Program-made: the position numbers and the translations under genes | Notes under the pieces: model-generated | Told to the model about the DNA's origin: nothing | Database searches by the model: none | What the model saw: the letters and a program-made list of their open reading frames with translations, nothing else | From: Vibrio cyclitrophicus | GTDB taxonomy: Bacteria > Pseudomonadota > Gammaproteobacteria > Enterobacterales > Vibrionaceae | Assembly: GCA_023206055.1 (NCBI GenBank) | Contig: CP065366.1 | Location: forward strand, 248,001 to 312,000 | DNA length: 64,000 bases | Direction: 5' to 3' | In this document: positions 51,181 through 59,680 of the stretch, in pieces | Layout: the number at the start of each line of letters is the position of its first letter | How positions within the stretch are numbered: the first letter of the stretch is position 1

Positions 51181-52332
51181 ATGTGTGTTTCTCTTATTCT
51201 TTCTTTTATCCCATTAAAAACCGGCTCGCCTATCAGTAAGTTGGTGTTATTAAAACTGGCCGACAATGCAGACGCGCGCGGCGTGTGTTTTCCTTCCTTA
51301 AATTACTTAGCGCAATATTGCGAAGTGTCGGTAAGAACCGTGAAACGACATGTTAATGAATTGGAAAAACAAGGCTTTGTGAAGCGGATAAAGCGGTTTG
51401 ATGATTCAGGACGCCAGCGCAGCAACATATATCAGCTGCGCCTACCCAGCGATAGCCACATTCAGCAGACCGATCTAGACCAAGCAGCCAGAGCTCTCGA
51501 TCAAGAAGACAGAGATCTAGACTTAAATGATCAAACCGATCTAGATAACGCCAATGCAGAACAAACAGACTTACCGCCAGCCTCGCCAGAAAATGCACAG
51601 AAGACAGAACGTACAAAGACAACAGAGCATGCGCAGAAAACAGACCATTCAGACACTCCCCTGGGTGACTCAAGATCCAACACGGAGAGTGATCACCTGG
51701 CACACATAATCTTTCATAAAGAACATAAAACAGAGTTGAGCTTGAAAAACGGCATCTTGGATGACACTGATGTTCTTGAACCTCCAAGCGGTTCTGAAGA
51801 GCATGAGACCTCCACCTCCAACCCCCAAAGCAAAACCAACAATGAAGCCGTGATTCACCTGCTCACCAAAGAGGGCAGCGCGCCGATTTATCATGAGTTC
51901 ACCACAATATTAGAACGCACCTACCCAAAGTTAGATGTGCTGCAAGAACTGCATGCTATGCAAGCGTGGTTGTACATCAACCCCGATAAGCGCAAACCCT
52001 TTGAGCACATTGGCCACTTTGTGAATGGCTGGTTAAGAAGAAGCGCCCAAGCTAAGGCAAAGCGAGACTCATCGCCATTTCCCCATCAAACAAGAGCGGC
52101 TAAACAAACAAGGGCTTCTACAACAACCAAGGAAGCTAAACTTCAAGAAGCCATGCAAGCGATCGATTCCGCAAAAGTAATACAGGCTGCTAAGCCCATG
52201 GAACCCAAGCAACCCACACCTGTTTCTCAGGCCCTAGCGGACTACAAAGCCAAAAGCACCACTAACCCGTTCGAAGCGCGTATCAAGGCCCTAGTTCAAT
52301 CCAAGTCGCCCTGCACGGATTCTAAGCAGTGA
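51181..52332 (+). CDS. Winged-helix (HTH_36-like) protein, phage replication-type
   Basis: The 383-residue protein has an N-terminal winged helix (SPISKLVLLKLADNADARGVCFPSLNYLAQYCEVSVRTVKRHVNELEKQGFVKRI, about residues 18-75), as in phage and plasmid replication or helper proteins. A long polar, Asp/Gln/Thr-rich linker follows (about residues 95-215), then a helical domain (EFTTILERTYPKLDVLQELHAMQAWLYINPDKRKPFEHIGHFVNGWLRR, about residues 240-290) and a basic Ala/Gln/Lys-rich tail. AAGGA lies ten bases before the ATG. The exact role is unknown; a DNA-binding replication or regulatory factor is likely. Confidence 0.7.
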   Translation: MCVSLILSFIPLKTGSPISKLVLLKLADNADARGVCFPSLNYLAQYCEVSVRTVKRHVNELEKQGFVKRIKRFDDSGRQRSNIYQLRLPSDSHIQQTDLDQAARALDQEDRDLDLNDQTDLDNANAEQTDLPPASPENAQKTERTKTTEHAQKTDHSDTPLGDSRSNTESDHLAHIIFHKEHKTELSLKNGILDDTDVLEPPSGSEEHETSTSNPQSKTNNEAVIHLLTKEGSAPIYHEFTTILERTYPKLDVLQELHAMQAWLYINPDKRKPFEHIGHFVNGWLRRSAQAKAKRDSSPFPHQTRAAKQTRASTTTKEAKLQEAMQAIDSAKVIQAAKPMEPKQPTPVSQALADYKAKSTTNPFEARIKALVQSKSPCTDSKQ

Positions 52333-52482
52333 CCATTCGATTGTTCACAGATTAAGCGCTTGCTTACACGGCCCAAAGCTTAGGAAACCAAAAGCTAAGG
52401 AAAACTCAACGCTAAGGCAGACCAAACGCGAATACAGACAAAAAACGTCAAGAGACAAAAGTAGAATTAGGGAGAGGGCACC

Positions 52483-52803
52483 ATGGAAGATACCAGCCTA
52501 AAAAAACTGACAACGGAAGAAAAAGTCACTATTTTAGAGAAAGAGATAGCGCGAGTTGAAGGGCGTATTGGCGAGTTCTTGAAACTGCTGGTTAGCCACT
52601 ACCCACAAGGGCTAACACGCACAGAGATTAAAGCGTTATTGGTTGTAAATAACAACCCAAGCTTCGTCTCGCTGTACCGCAACGGCAACATTTTCATTGA
52701 TATAGAAAAACGCTATTGCAAGGCAGCACAAGAAAACCGCTACCACATAGGCACTCAGTACCTGCAAGACGTACAATGCTTCCGTTGGTTAAATGCTTGG
52801 TGA
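52483..52803 (+). CDS. Small unknown protein with N-terminal coiled coil
   Basis: The 106-residue protein has a good ribosome site (GGGAGAGGGCACC before ATG), an N-terminal heptad-rich helix (EEKVTILEKEIARVEGRIGEFLKLL, about residues 12-37) and a helical or winged-helix-like remainder (GLTRTEIKALLVVNNNPSFVSLYRNG). I do not recognise the family. It is 150 bases after the winged-helix gene in the same direction, so it may be in the same unit and act as a partner or regulator. Confidence 0.6.
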   Translation: MEDTSLKKLTTEEKVTILEKEIARVEGRIGEFLKLLVSHYPQGLTRTEIKALLVVNNNPSFVSLYRNGNIFIDIEKRYCKAAQENRYHIGTQYLQDVQCFRWLNAW

Positions 52804-52834
52804 GAGGTCAGTCCAAATGGGGTTAATTTCAAAC

Positions 52835-52863
52835 TGGTTAATATGCACTTACTTTGCTAAAAT
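52835..52863 (+). promoter_or_regulatory. Extended -10 promoter of the capsule/O-antigen operon
   Basis: TGC-TAAAAT at 52855-52863 is an extended -10, with TGGTTA as a weak -35 at 17-base spacing. It lies 80 bases upstream of the ops element at 52943, which is the right geometry for an RfaH-dependent leader. Confidence 0.5.
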
Positions 52864-52942
52864 GCGCAGCATATTTAAAATCGTATGAAAACCGCATAAA
52901 GCGTACAAATTGTAATTATTGCCTTTAGGAGCCAAACCTAAG

Positions 52943-52953
52943 GGCGGTAGCGT
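52943..52953 (+). promoter_or_regulatory. ops element (RfaH recruitment) before the second polysaccharide operon
   Basis: GGCGGTAGCGT is identical to the core upstream of wza. It lies in a 410-base non-coding leader before tviB. The rest of this leader has TCTCAGA direct repeats near 53102 and 53124 and a possible second promoter (TTGAAA ... TATACT at 53114-53144, 19-base spacing). Confidence 0.85.
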
Positions 52954-53173
52954 ACCCAAATGCAGCTTGTTAGCAAGTAATAGCAAGTTAAAATATGCGG
53001 CAAGCCTAAAGGGTTTGATTAGCAGTTTTTTTGGCCTATTGGGGCGGTTTTAAGAAAGTAAGTAAAATCTAGGTTTTATTAGAGATTGTCTAAAATTGCC
53101 GTCTCAGAATGAATTGAAAATTGTCTCAGAGGCTTTGATATACTGAGGCAACTTTGTGAGTAAATAACTCTCT

Positions 53174-53200
53174 AAGAATTAAGAATTAAGAATTAAGAAT
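53174..53200 (+). repeat. Heptanucleotide tandem repeat just before tviB
   Basis: AAGAATT is repeated almost four times without a break, ending 13 bases before the ATG of tviB and next to its AGGAA ribosome site. Copy-number change would alter the leader length but not the reading frame. Confidence 0.85.
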
Positions 53201-53213
53201 ATTAGGAATAGAT

Positions 53214-54491
53214 ATGACGTCCATGTTTGAAAACACCAAAGTAGCGATAATTGGCTTGGGTTATGTTGGCTTGCCGCTCGCTGTAGAGTTTGGTAAAAAA
53301 ATGCCAACGTTAGGCTTTGATATCAACCAATCTCGCGTTGATGAGCTTAAAAGTGGTTCAGATTTTACGCTTGAATGCTCAGAAGAAGAACTTAAAGAAG
53401 CGGAGCTTCTTACGTATACGGCAGACCTTAATGAACTCAAAGAAGCCAATGTTTATATTGTTACGGTTCCAACGCCAATTGACGAGCATAAACAGCCTGA
53501 TTTAACCCCATTGATCAGAGCATCAGAAGCTTTGGGCTCGATTGTAAATAAAGGTGATGTCCTGATTTATGAATCGACTGTATATCCTGGAGCTACCGAA
53601 GAGACGTGTTTACCTGTGGTCGAGCGTGTTTCAGGCTTAACGTTTAATAAAGACTTCTTTGCTGGTTACTCTCCAGAGCGTATTAACCCGGGTGACAAAG
53701 AACACCGAGTGACGAATATCTTAAAGGTTACAAGTGGCTCGAATGATGAGATTGCCGAATTTGTTGATCAACTTTATAAAACTATCATTACAGCAGGCAC
53801 TCATAAAGCTTCAAGCATCAAAGTAGCAGAAGCGGCAAAGGTAATAGAGAACACTCAACGTGATGTAAACATTGCCTTGATTAATGAACTTTCAATTATC
53901 TTCAATAAGCTAAATATCGACACCTTAGAAGTATTAGAAGCGGCTGGCACTAAATGGAACTTTTTACCGTTCCGTCCAGGTTTAGTTGGTGGCCATTGCA
54001 TCGGTGTTGACCCATATTACCTAACACACAAAGCACAGACTGTTGGTTATCATCCTGAGATGATCCTAGCTGGTCGTCGTCTAAATGATGGCATGGGACA
54101 ATACGTGGTTTCAGAGCTTGTTAAAAAGATGCTTAAACAGCGTATCCACGTAGAAGGTGCAAATGTATTAGTGATGGGTTTGACTTTCAAAGAAAACTGC
54201 CCAGACCTACGAAATACGAAAGTGGTTGATATTGTCGCTGAACTAAAAGAATACAACATAAATGTCGATGTTGTTGATCCTTGGTGTTCAAATGAAGAAG
54301 CACAGCATGAGTACGGCTTATCGTTAACTCAGCCAAAACCTAACCATTACGATGCCATAATCATGGCGGTAGGCCACAATGAGTTTAAGGAAATGGGTGC
54401 ATCAAAAATTCACGCATTAGGTAAAGAGTCTCACGTACTCTACGACTTAAAATACGTACTGGATAAATCAGACGTAGACATGCGTTTATAG
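53214..54491 (+). CDS. tviB: UDP-N-acetylhexosamine 6-dehydrogenase (TviB/WbpO type)
   Basis: The 425-residue protein is a nucleotide-sugar dehydrogenase: VAIIGLGYVGLPLAVEFGKK at the N-terminus, VPTPIDEHKQPDL, YESTVYPGATEETC, GYSPERINPGDKEHRV, KVIENTQRDVNIALINEL and the catalytic cysteine in GLVGGHCIGVDPYYL (about residue 262). The motifs match the TviB/VipA/WbpO group that oxidises UDP-GlcNAc or UDP-GalNAc at C6. With the adjacent WbpP-type epimerase it would give UDP-GalNAcA. AGGAA lies eight bases before the first ATG. Confidence 0.93.
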   Translation: MTSMFENTKVAIIGLGYVGLPLAVEFGKKMPTLGFDINQSRVDELKSGSDFTLECSEEELKEAELLTYTADLNELKEANVYIVTVPTPIDEHKQPDLTPLIRASEALGSIVNKGDVLIYESTVYPGATEETCLPVVERVSGLTFNKDFFAGYSPERINPGDKEHRVTNILKVTSGSNDEIAEFVDQLYKTIITAGTHKASSIKVAEAAKVIENTQRDVNIALINELSIIFNKLNIDTLEVLEAAGTKWNFLPFRPGLVGGHCIGVDPYYLTHKAQTVGYHPEMILAGRRLNDGMGQYVVSELVKKMLKQRIHVEGANVLVMGLTFKENCPDLRNTKVVDIVAELKEYNINVDVVDPWCSNEEAQHEYGLSLTQPKPNHYDAIIMAVGHNEFKEMGASKIHALGKESHVLYDLKYVLDKSDVDMRL

Positions 54492-54583
54492 GTTGGTTTA
54501 CGGGAGGGCAGATGTTAGTTACTTAAAAGAATGATTATCCCTCCTTATCTCCTGAAGCACTGAATCGTTAGTAAAGAGACATT

Positions 54584-55603
54584 ATGACTAAATTCGAACA
54601 AATCAAAAGCGAACTTGTTGCCGCTCCCAAAACCTGGTTAGTAACCGGTGTTGCCGGCTTTATTGGCTCCAACCTTCTAGAAACGTTATTAAAACTAAAC
54701 CAAAAAGTGGTTGGCTTAGATAACTTTGCAACCGGCCATCAGCGTAACCTAGATGAAGTAAAAGGTTTAGTTGAGGTTAGCCAGTGGGATAATTTTACCT
54801 TCATAGAAGGTGACATTCGTAATTATGAAGCCTGTCAGGATGCCGTTAAAGGGGTTGATTATATATTGCACCAAGCAGCGTTGGGCAGCGTGCCCCGTTC
54901 TATTGCTGATCCTATTACTACTAATGCAGCGAATATCACGGGTTTTCTTAACATGCTCACTGCTGCAAAAGAAGAGCAAGTAAAAAGTTTTACCTATGCG
55001 GCGAGTAGCTCGACTTATGGCGACCACCCAGCGTTGCCTAAGGTTGAAGAAAATATCGGTAACCCACTATCTCCTTACGCAGTGACCAAGTACGTAAATG
55101 AACTTTATGCGAATGTGTTTGCTCGTACTTATGGATTTAAATCAATTGGCCTACGTTACTTTAACGTGTTTGGCCCTCGCCAAGATCCAAATGGCGCTTA
55201 TGCTGCGGTAATTCCAAAATGGACCGCTGCCATGATCAATGGCGAAGCTGTTTATATCAATGGTGATGGTGAGACAAGCCGAGATTTCTGTTACATCGAT
55301 AACGTTGTACAAATGAACATATTGGCAGCGACAGCAGAAGATAACGTAAAAGATGAGGTCTGTAATGTCGCTGTGGGGGATAGAACAACACTAAACGACC
55401 TGTTCAATGCTATTAAAAATGCTTTGAATGTAAATGGTGTGGAAATTAATACTGATCCTATTTACCGTAGTTTTCGATCAGGGGATGTTCGACATTCTCA
55501 AGCATGTACGAAAAAATCTGAAGAAAAACTAGGTTATACCAATAAAATTGATATCAAAGAAGGGATGGGTAAAGCAGTAAAATATTATTATGATAAAAAC
55601 TGA
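54584..55603 (+). CDS. wbpP: UDP-N-acetylglucosamine 4-epimerase (TviC/WbpP type)
   Basis: The 339-residue extended short-chain dehydrogenase has TWLVTGVAGFIGSNLLETLL, HQAALGSVPRSIADP, YAASSSTYGDHPALPK, the YAVTK catalytic motif (YxxxK) and RYFNVFGPRQDPNGAYAAVIPKW, the signature of WbpP/TviC epimerases. It interconverts the GlcNAc and GalNAc forms, either before or after oxidation by TviB. The gene ends with a 14-base overlap into wzx. AT content rises sharply from its 3' end onward. Confidence 0.94.
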   Translation: MTKFEQIKSELVAAPKTWLVTGVAGFIGSNLLETLLKLNQKVVGLDNFATGHQRNLDEVKGLVEVSQWDNFTFIEGDIRNYEACQDAVKGVDYILHQAALGSVPRSIADPITTNAANITGFLNMLTAAKEEQVKSFTYAASSSTYGDHPALPKVEENIGNPLSPYAVTKYVNELYANVFARTYGFKSIGLRYFNVFGPRQDPNGAYAAVIPKWTAAMINGEAVYINGDGETSRDFCYIDNVVQMNILAATAEDNVKDEVCNVAVGDRTTLNDLFNAIKNALNVNGVEINTDPIYRSFRSGDVRHSQACTKKSEEKLGYTNKIDIKEGMGKAVKYYYDKN

Positions 55604-56825
55604 ATTGATAAAAGTTGTTAGTACTGTATTTTATAAGTTCGGTATTACAATTTTTAATGCCGCTACATTAGCTTTGATATCTTGGTTTTATGGTAGTGAG
55701 GGCGTGGCTTTTTTTGCATTAGTAAGAACGGTCCCTTTAATATTTACGATATTAACTGATCTAGGTTTATCACACTCATATTCGTATATGATAAACTCTA
55801 GAAAATGTAATGTTAGTACGGTTATTAGTTCACAAGTTGTGCTATTTCTAATGTTGTCATTATTACAGATTACGCTGTGGTACTTAATGACATTAGGAAT
55901 GTTCGACATGATCTCAGTCCCGATAGATATATATAATAGCCCTCATTTAATGTTACTTCCTCCTCTGATGGTAGCTAGTTTTCATTTTGTAAATATTAGT
56001 CGGGCTATGGGGGAATTAAAACAAGCTAATAATTCTTTGATACTTATTGAACTTCTAATATTTTCTACGGTTGGCTTTTTAGTTTTCTTTGATAAAGATA
56101 TAAAGCTTTTAAACGAATGTGTTACGTTATCCTATATATGTACAATATCTTATTATACTATCAAAAATTTCTCGAGGTTTAAGGGAGTAATTAAATTCAA
56201 AATATCTAAGCCAGAAATTAAAGAGATAATATCATTTGGAGTAAAAAGTCAATTGGGGAATGGATGCCAAATATTAAATTATCGCTTTGACCAAATAATA
56301 GTAAACCATTTTTTAGGAAGTGAACTTCTTGGTGTTTATGTTATTGCGGTTAAGTTTGCGGAAATTTTCAGAGTAATTAATACTTCTATAATTTTTGTTT
56401 TTGAGCCTTTCTTGTCAAAAATTGATAAGAAAGATAGCCATCAAATTATTATTAAAAATTCACTTATAGTTTTTATAGCTAACTTTTTGATAATATTTCT
56501 GTCTTCGCTAGTGGTACCTTACATCATACCTGTTGTTTTTGATGATTGGGCTCTTTCTGCTTTACCTTCATTTTACATCATAGTATTGGGTTTGGTTGTT
56601 TCTGGCGGTAATGCATTGACAATAGCATACTTTTTAGGAAATGGTCACCCACAATATGTAACAAGTAGTATAGGGGGAGGTTTTTTATGCAACATAATAT
56701 TGAACCTTATCTTGACACCATATTATGGACTTATTGGTGCCTCCATCTCGAGTGCTTCTTCATATTTAATTTCTACAATAGTTCTATGGACATTATTTAT
56801 ATATAAAGGAAAAAGTAATGGTTAA
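55590..56825 (+). CDS. wzx: Wzx-type O-unit flippase
   Basis: The 411-residue, strongly hydrophobic protein has about 12 membrane segments and the polysaccharide-biosynthesis (MOP/MATE-like) layout. VKSQLGNGCQILNYRFDQIIVNHFLG near residue 220 is the typical Wzx loop, and the C-terminal half is all hydrophobic. It moves undecaprenyl-linked repeat units across the inner membrane. It overlaps both neighbours (14 and 8 bases) and is very AT-rich. Confidence 0.88.
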   Translation: MIKTELIKVVSTVFYKFGITIFNAATLALISWFYGSEGVAFFALVRTVPLIFTILTDLGLSHSYSYMINSRKCNVSTVISSQVVLFLMLSLLQITLWYLMTLGMFDMISVPIDIYNSPHLMLLPPLMVASFHFVNISRAMGELKQANNSLILIELLIFSTVGFLVFFDKDIKLLNECVTLSYICTISYYTIKNFSRFKGVIKFKISKPEIKEIISFGVKSQLGNGCQILNYRFDQIIVNHFLGSELLGVYVIAVKFAEIFRVINTSIIFVFEPFLSKIDKKDSHQIIIKNSLIVFIANFLIIFLSSLVVPYIIPVVFDDWALSALPSFYIIVLGLVVSGGNALTIAYFLGNGHPQYVTSSIGGGFLCNIILNLILTPYYGLIGASISSASSYLISTIVLWTLFIYKGKSNG

Positions 56826-57315
56826 TGATTTTATATTTAGAACTGTAATGCTGTTTACAAATATTTTCCCTGAAATTACTCCAACTTTAAAGTTACGTGG
56901 CCTTTTGACTAAAAGTTGTTTTCGATCTTGTGGGAAAAATTTACAAATAACTAAAGATGTAAGACTATATAATTGCCATAATATTTCTTTTGGCAATGAT
57001 GTATTTTTGTCTTCAGGAGCTTGGGTAATGGCGTCTTGTAATGTGACAATTGAAGATGAAGTTATGCTTGGTCCATATAGTATAATAATAACTGGTGATC
57101 ATACTAAAAAAGATAACTCATTTAGATTTGGTAACGCAGTTAGAGAACCAATTAAATTAGGGAAAGGTTCTTGGATAGCATCTCATTCAGTCGTTACTAG
57201 AGGAGTAACTGTTGGAAAAGGCAGCCTTTTAGCTGCTTGTAGCGTTGCGAACAAAGATATCCCTGATAATAGTCTTTATGGCGGTGTTCCTGCTAAGAAA
57301 ATAAAGGAAATATGA
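56818..57315 (+). CDS. Hexapeptide-repeat acyltransferase (WcaF/NodL-like)
   Basis: The 165-residue protein has a left-handed beta-helix fold with imperfect hexapeptides (ISFGNDVFLSSGAWVMASCNVTIEDEVMLGPYSIIITGDH, and WIASHSVVTRGVTVGKGSLLAACSVANKDIPDNSLYGGVPAKKIKEI). The final GGVPAKKIKEI is the usual end of the acetyltransferases that modify surface polysaccharides. It likely O- or N-acetylates a sugar of the repeat unit; acceptor and position are unknown. AAAGGA precedes its ATG. Confidence 0.85.
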   Translation: MVNDFIFRTVMLFTNIFPEITPTLKLRGLLTKSCFRSCGKNLQITKDVRLYNCHNISFGNDVFLSSGAWVMASCNVTIEDEVMLGPYSIIITGDHTKKDNSFRFGNAVREPIKLGKGSWIASHSVVTRGVTVGKGSLLAACSVANKDIPDNSLYGGVPAKKIKEI

Positions 57316-58352
57316 TGGCAAAGCTAATGCTAAATGCTAGCTATCTTAAAAATAATATAGATTTCTTTTCTGAACTTGTTGGTAAGAGTAGAATATGTGC
57401 TGTTCTCAAAGATAATGCATATGGTCATGGAATTGAGGAAGTAGCACAACTGGTTTCCTATTTTGGTATTAGACATTGTTCTGTAAAAAATGAAAAAGAA
57501 GCTCAAGTAGTTCTTCAGTATGATTTTGACTCAGTTTTAATATTGTATCCCGAATCATATGATATTAATGATGAAAGAGTCATTTATTCAATAAATGAAA
57601 TTAAAAATCTTGATTCGGTTGAAAAAGGCATAAGTATTGAAGTAAAAGTTGATACTGGGATGTCAAGAAATGGGATAAAGATTGAGGATTTTTCTTACGA
57701 ATTTCTATCTAATCTATTGGTGAATTTTTCAGTAAAAGGGTTCTTTTCTCATTTTGCATCTGCTAACGAAGATGAAGTACATCTAATAAAGCAAAAAAAA
57801 TCTTTCGACGATTTTAAGTCCATGCTTTTTGAATTGCATGATGTTGATAATAGTATTAGATTTCACATATGTAATTCTGATTCAACGATATTACTCCACC
57901 ATGGAAAAAGCCATGATACTACCTATTATGACATTTATAGAATTGGGCTTGGTTTATATGGCTACTCTTATTCTACAGTTTTTAATGGTGATTTATTAAA
58001 ACCTGTAATGTCTCTAGAAAGCAAGCGCATTTCAACTCGCTTTATAGAGCCTAGTAATCGTATTGGGTACGGGGTGTCTGGTTACAAATGTAATCGTTCA
58101 ATGATGGTTTCTAACTATGATCTAGGTTACGGTTCAGGGTTCCCAAAAATTAAAGAGCAAGAAATGTACTATTTACCTAATGGTAATCAAATGCTAGGTG
58201 CTATGTCCATGGATAGTTTTTCTGTTGAGGGAAGTGAAGAATATATTATTGTTGCAGAAGATTTTATTTCGTTATCTAAGCTAAAAAATATAGATTACTA
58301 CGAAATTCTTGTAAAGTTTACTCAAAATATAAGTCGTGAGGTGGTGTTGTAA
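57312..58352 (+). CDS. Alanine racemase-family PLP enzyme in the capsule operon
   Basis: The 346-residue protein has the alanine racemase layout: the PLP lysine in ICAVLKDNAYGHG (about residue 33), EVKVDTGMSRNGI, the C-terminal-domain tyrosine in RIGYGVSGYKC, and MLGAMSMDSFSVEG then YYEILVKFTQNISREVV near the end. All four landmarks are kept, so activity is plausible, but the protein is divergent from housekeeping Alr/DadX. It overlaps the acyltransferase by 4 bases and shares one base with the next gene. I infer it supplies a D-amino acid for the glycan. Confidence 0.82.
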   Translation: MMAKLMLNASYLKNNIDFFSELVGKSRICAVLKDNAYGHGIEEVAQLVSYFGIRHCSVKNEKEAQVVLQYDFDSVLILYPESYDINDERVIYSINEIKNLDSVEKGISIEVKVDTGMSRNGIKIEDFSYEFLSNLLVNFSVKGFFSHFASANEDEVHLIKQKKSFDDFKSMLFELHDVDNSIRFHICNSDSTILLHHGKSHDTTYYDIYRIGLGLYGYSYSTVFNGDLLKPVMSLESKRISTRFIEPSNRIGYGVSGYKCNRSMMVSNYDLGYGSGFPKIKEQEMYYLPNGNQMLGAMSMDSFSVEGSEEYIIVAEDFISLSKLKNIDYYEILVKFTQNISREVVL

Positions 58353-59680
58353 TGAGTCTTGTTAGTTCAGTAAGGAAAGTTTATTGGAGATTGATTGGTA
58401 GAGATATAAATAAATTTTCCATAGAAAAAGAACAGACATACTCTATGACAAGTGATCAAATTGAAGAACTTCAATTATCAAAGCTCAGGAATGTTCTAAT
58501 TAATGCTTACGACAATGTGCCACATTATAGAAAGAGTTTTGATGAAATTGGTTTTGATCCAAGAGATCTAAAAAGTTTAGATGAATTTTATCAAATTAGT
58601 TACTTTACAACGAAAGAAGATATTCAAAAGGACACTCAAAGCTTTATTTCAAGAAAAGCCAAACAGAATGATCTATCTTGGCACCGCACTGGTGGTTCCA
58701 CAGGTGAACCCCTCTATTTTGCTACCGACAAAGCCACTGATTCTGGTAGCCAAACTTCAATAATGAGAGCATTAAAGTGGTTTGGAACAGAATTTGGTGC
58801 CAAGCATGTTATTTTTTGGGGAAGCCCTGGATATGTTGTCAGAAATAAAAAGGACCTTGTTAAGAAGTTCATAAATATTACTAGAGATAGACTAATGAAT
58901 AGAATGTTTATTTCAAATTATGATCTTTCTTCAAAAAACATGCAAAAGTATTATGAAGATATAGTCAAATTTGACCCCGACTACGTACGTGGTATGGCAT
59001 CTTCGTTATATATTTTTGCTAAGTTCATGAATTCAAACGATTTAAGATTTGATAACATCAAAGTAGTTCACTCTGCATGTGAGCAGCTTTTTGATTGGCA
59101 AAAAGTGGAAATTGAAAAAGCTTTTGGTTGTCACGTTGCAAATACCTACGGGCTAAGTGAGGTATGTGATATAGCTTATGAAGCACCTTGTGGAAATTTA
59201 CATATTAGTGATGAAGATGTTTTATTAGAACTTGTTAGCTCTAAACTTGGTAACGAAATTGTTGTAACACAGTTAAATAACCTCAACTCTCCATTAATAA
59301 GGTATAGAACAGCGGACTTAGCAGAAAGTATTGGTTTTATTGGGAACGTTCAGAAGACCAGAGTGCTAGTTGGATTAAAGGGTAGAGCCCATGACACCAT
59401 TAAATGTGACGGAGGTAAAGTCATACACGGTCAAGCATTTACTCATATAATGGTATTTATAGAAGGTATTGTAAAATATCAAATAATTCAAGTGGGTTAC
59501 TTTGAATTTGAAATAAAACTTGTTGTTTTTGAGTTGGCAGAAATTGAAATAATTGAAAAAGAAATAAAAGAAGGTTTTTGTAGATTGGTATCTGAAAATG
59601 TTGATTTGACGTTTTTATATGTTAATGAAATCCCATTAACCCCTTCAGGAAAACATAGATGGATCATATCAAAGCTATAA
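58352..59680 (+). CDS. CapK/PaaK-like adenylate-forming enzyme
   Basis: The 442-residue protein resembles phenylacetate-CoA ligase and CapK-type capsule proteins. The phosphate-binding loop reads WHRTGGSTGEPLYFATDK (about residue 110), followed by YGLSEVCDIAYEAPCG (about residue 268), LIRYRTADLAE with the conserved RxxD-type residues, and a C-terminal lid ending LTPSGKHRWIISKL. The enzyme activates a carboxylic or amino acid as an adenylate. Together with the racemase beside it, I infer activation of a D-amino acid for attachment to a sugar; whether CoA or direct transfer is used is unknown. Confidence 0.78.
   Translation: MSLVSSVRKVYWRLIGRDINKFSIEKEQTYSMTSDQIEELQLSKLRNVLINAYDNVPHYRKSFDEIGFDPRDLKSLDEFYQISYFTTKEDIQKDTQSFISRKAKQNDLSWHRTGGSTGEPLYFATDKATDSGSQTSIMRALKWFGTEFGAKHVIFWGSPGYVVRNKKDLVKKFINITRDRLMNRMFISNYDLSSKNMQKYYEDIVKFDPDYVRGMASSLYIFAKFMNSNDLRFDNIKVVHSACEQLFDWQKVEIEKAFGCHVANTYGLSEVCDIAYEAPCGNLHISDEDVLLELVSSKLGNEIVVTQLNNLNSPLIRYRTADLAESIGFIGNVQKTRVLVGLKGRAHDTIKCDGGKVIHGQAFTHIMVFIEGIVKYQIIQVGYFEFEIKLVVFELAEIEIIEKEIKEGFCRLVSENVDLTFLYVNEIPLTPSGKHRWIISKL

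Noticed and set aside
51023..51217. 64-residue open frame upstream of the winged-helix gene
   Set aside because: It overlaps the well-supported start of the winged-helix gene, has no ribosome site and no recognisable domain. Its hydrophobic end is only the other frame of that gene.
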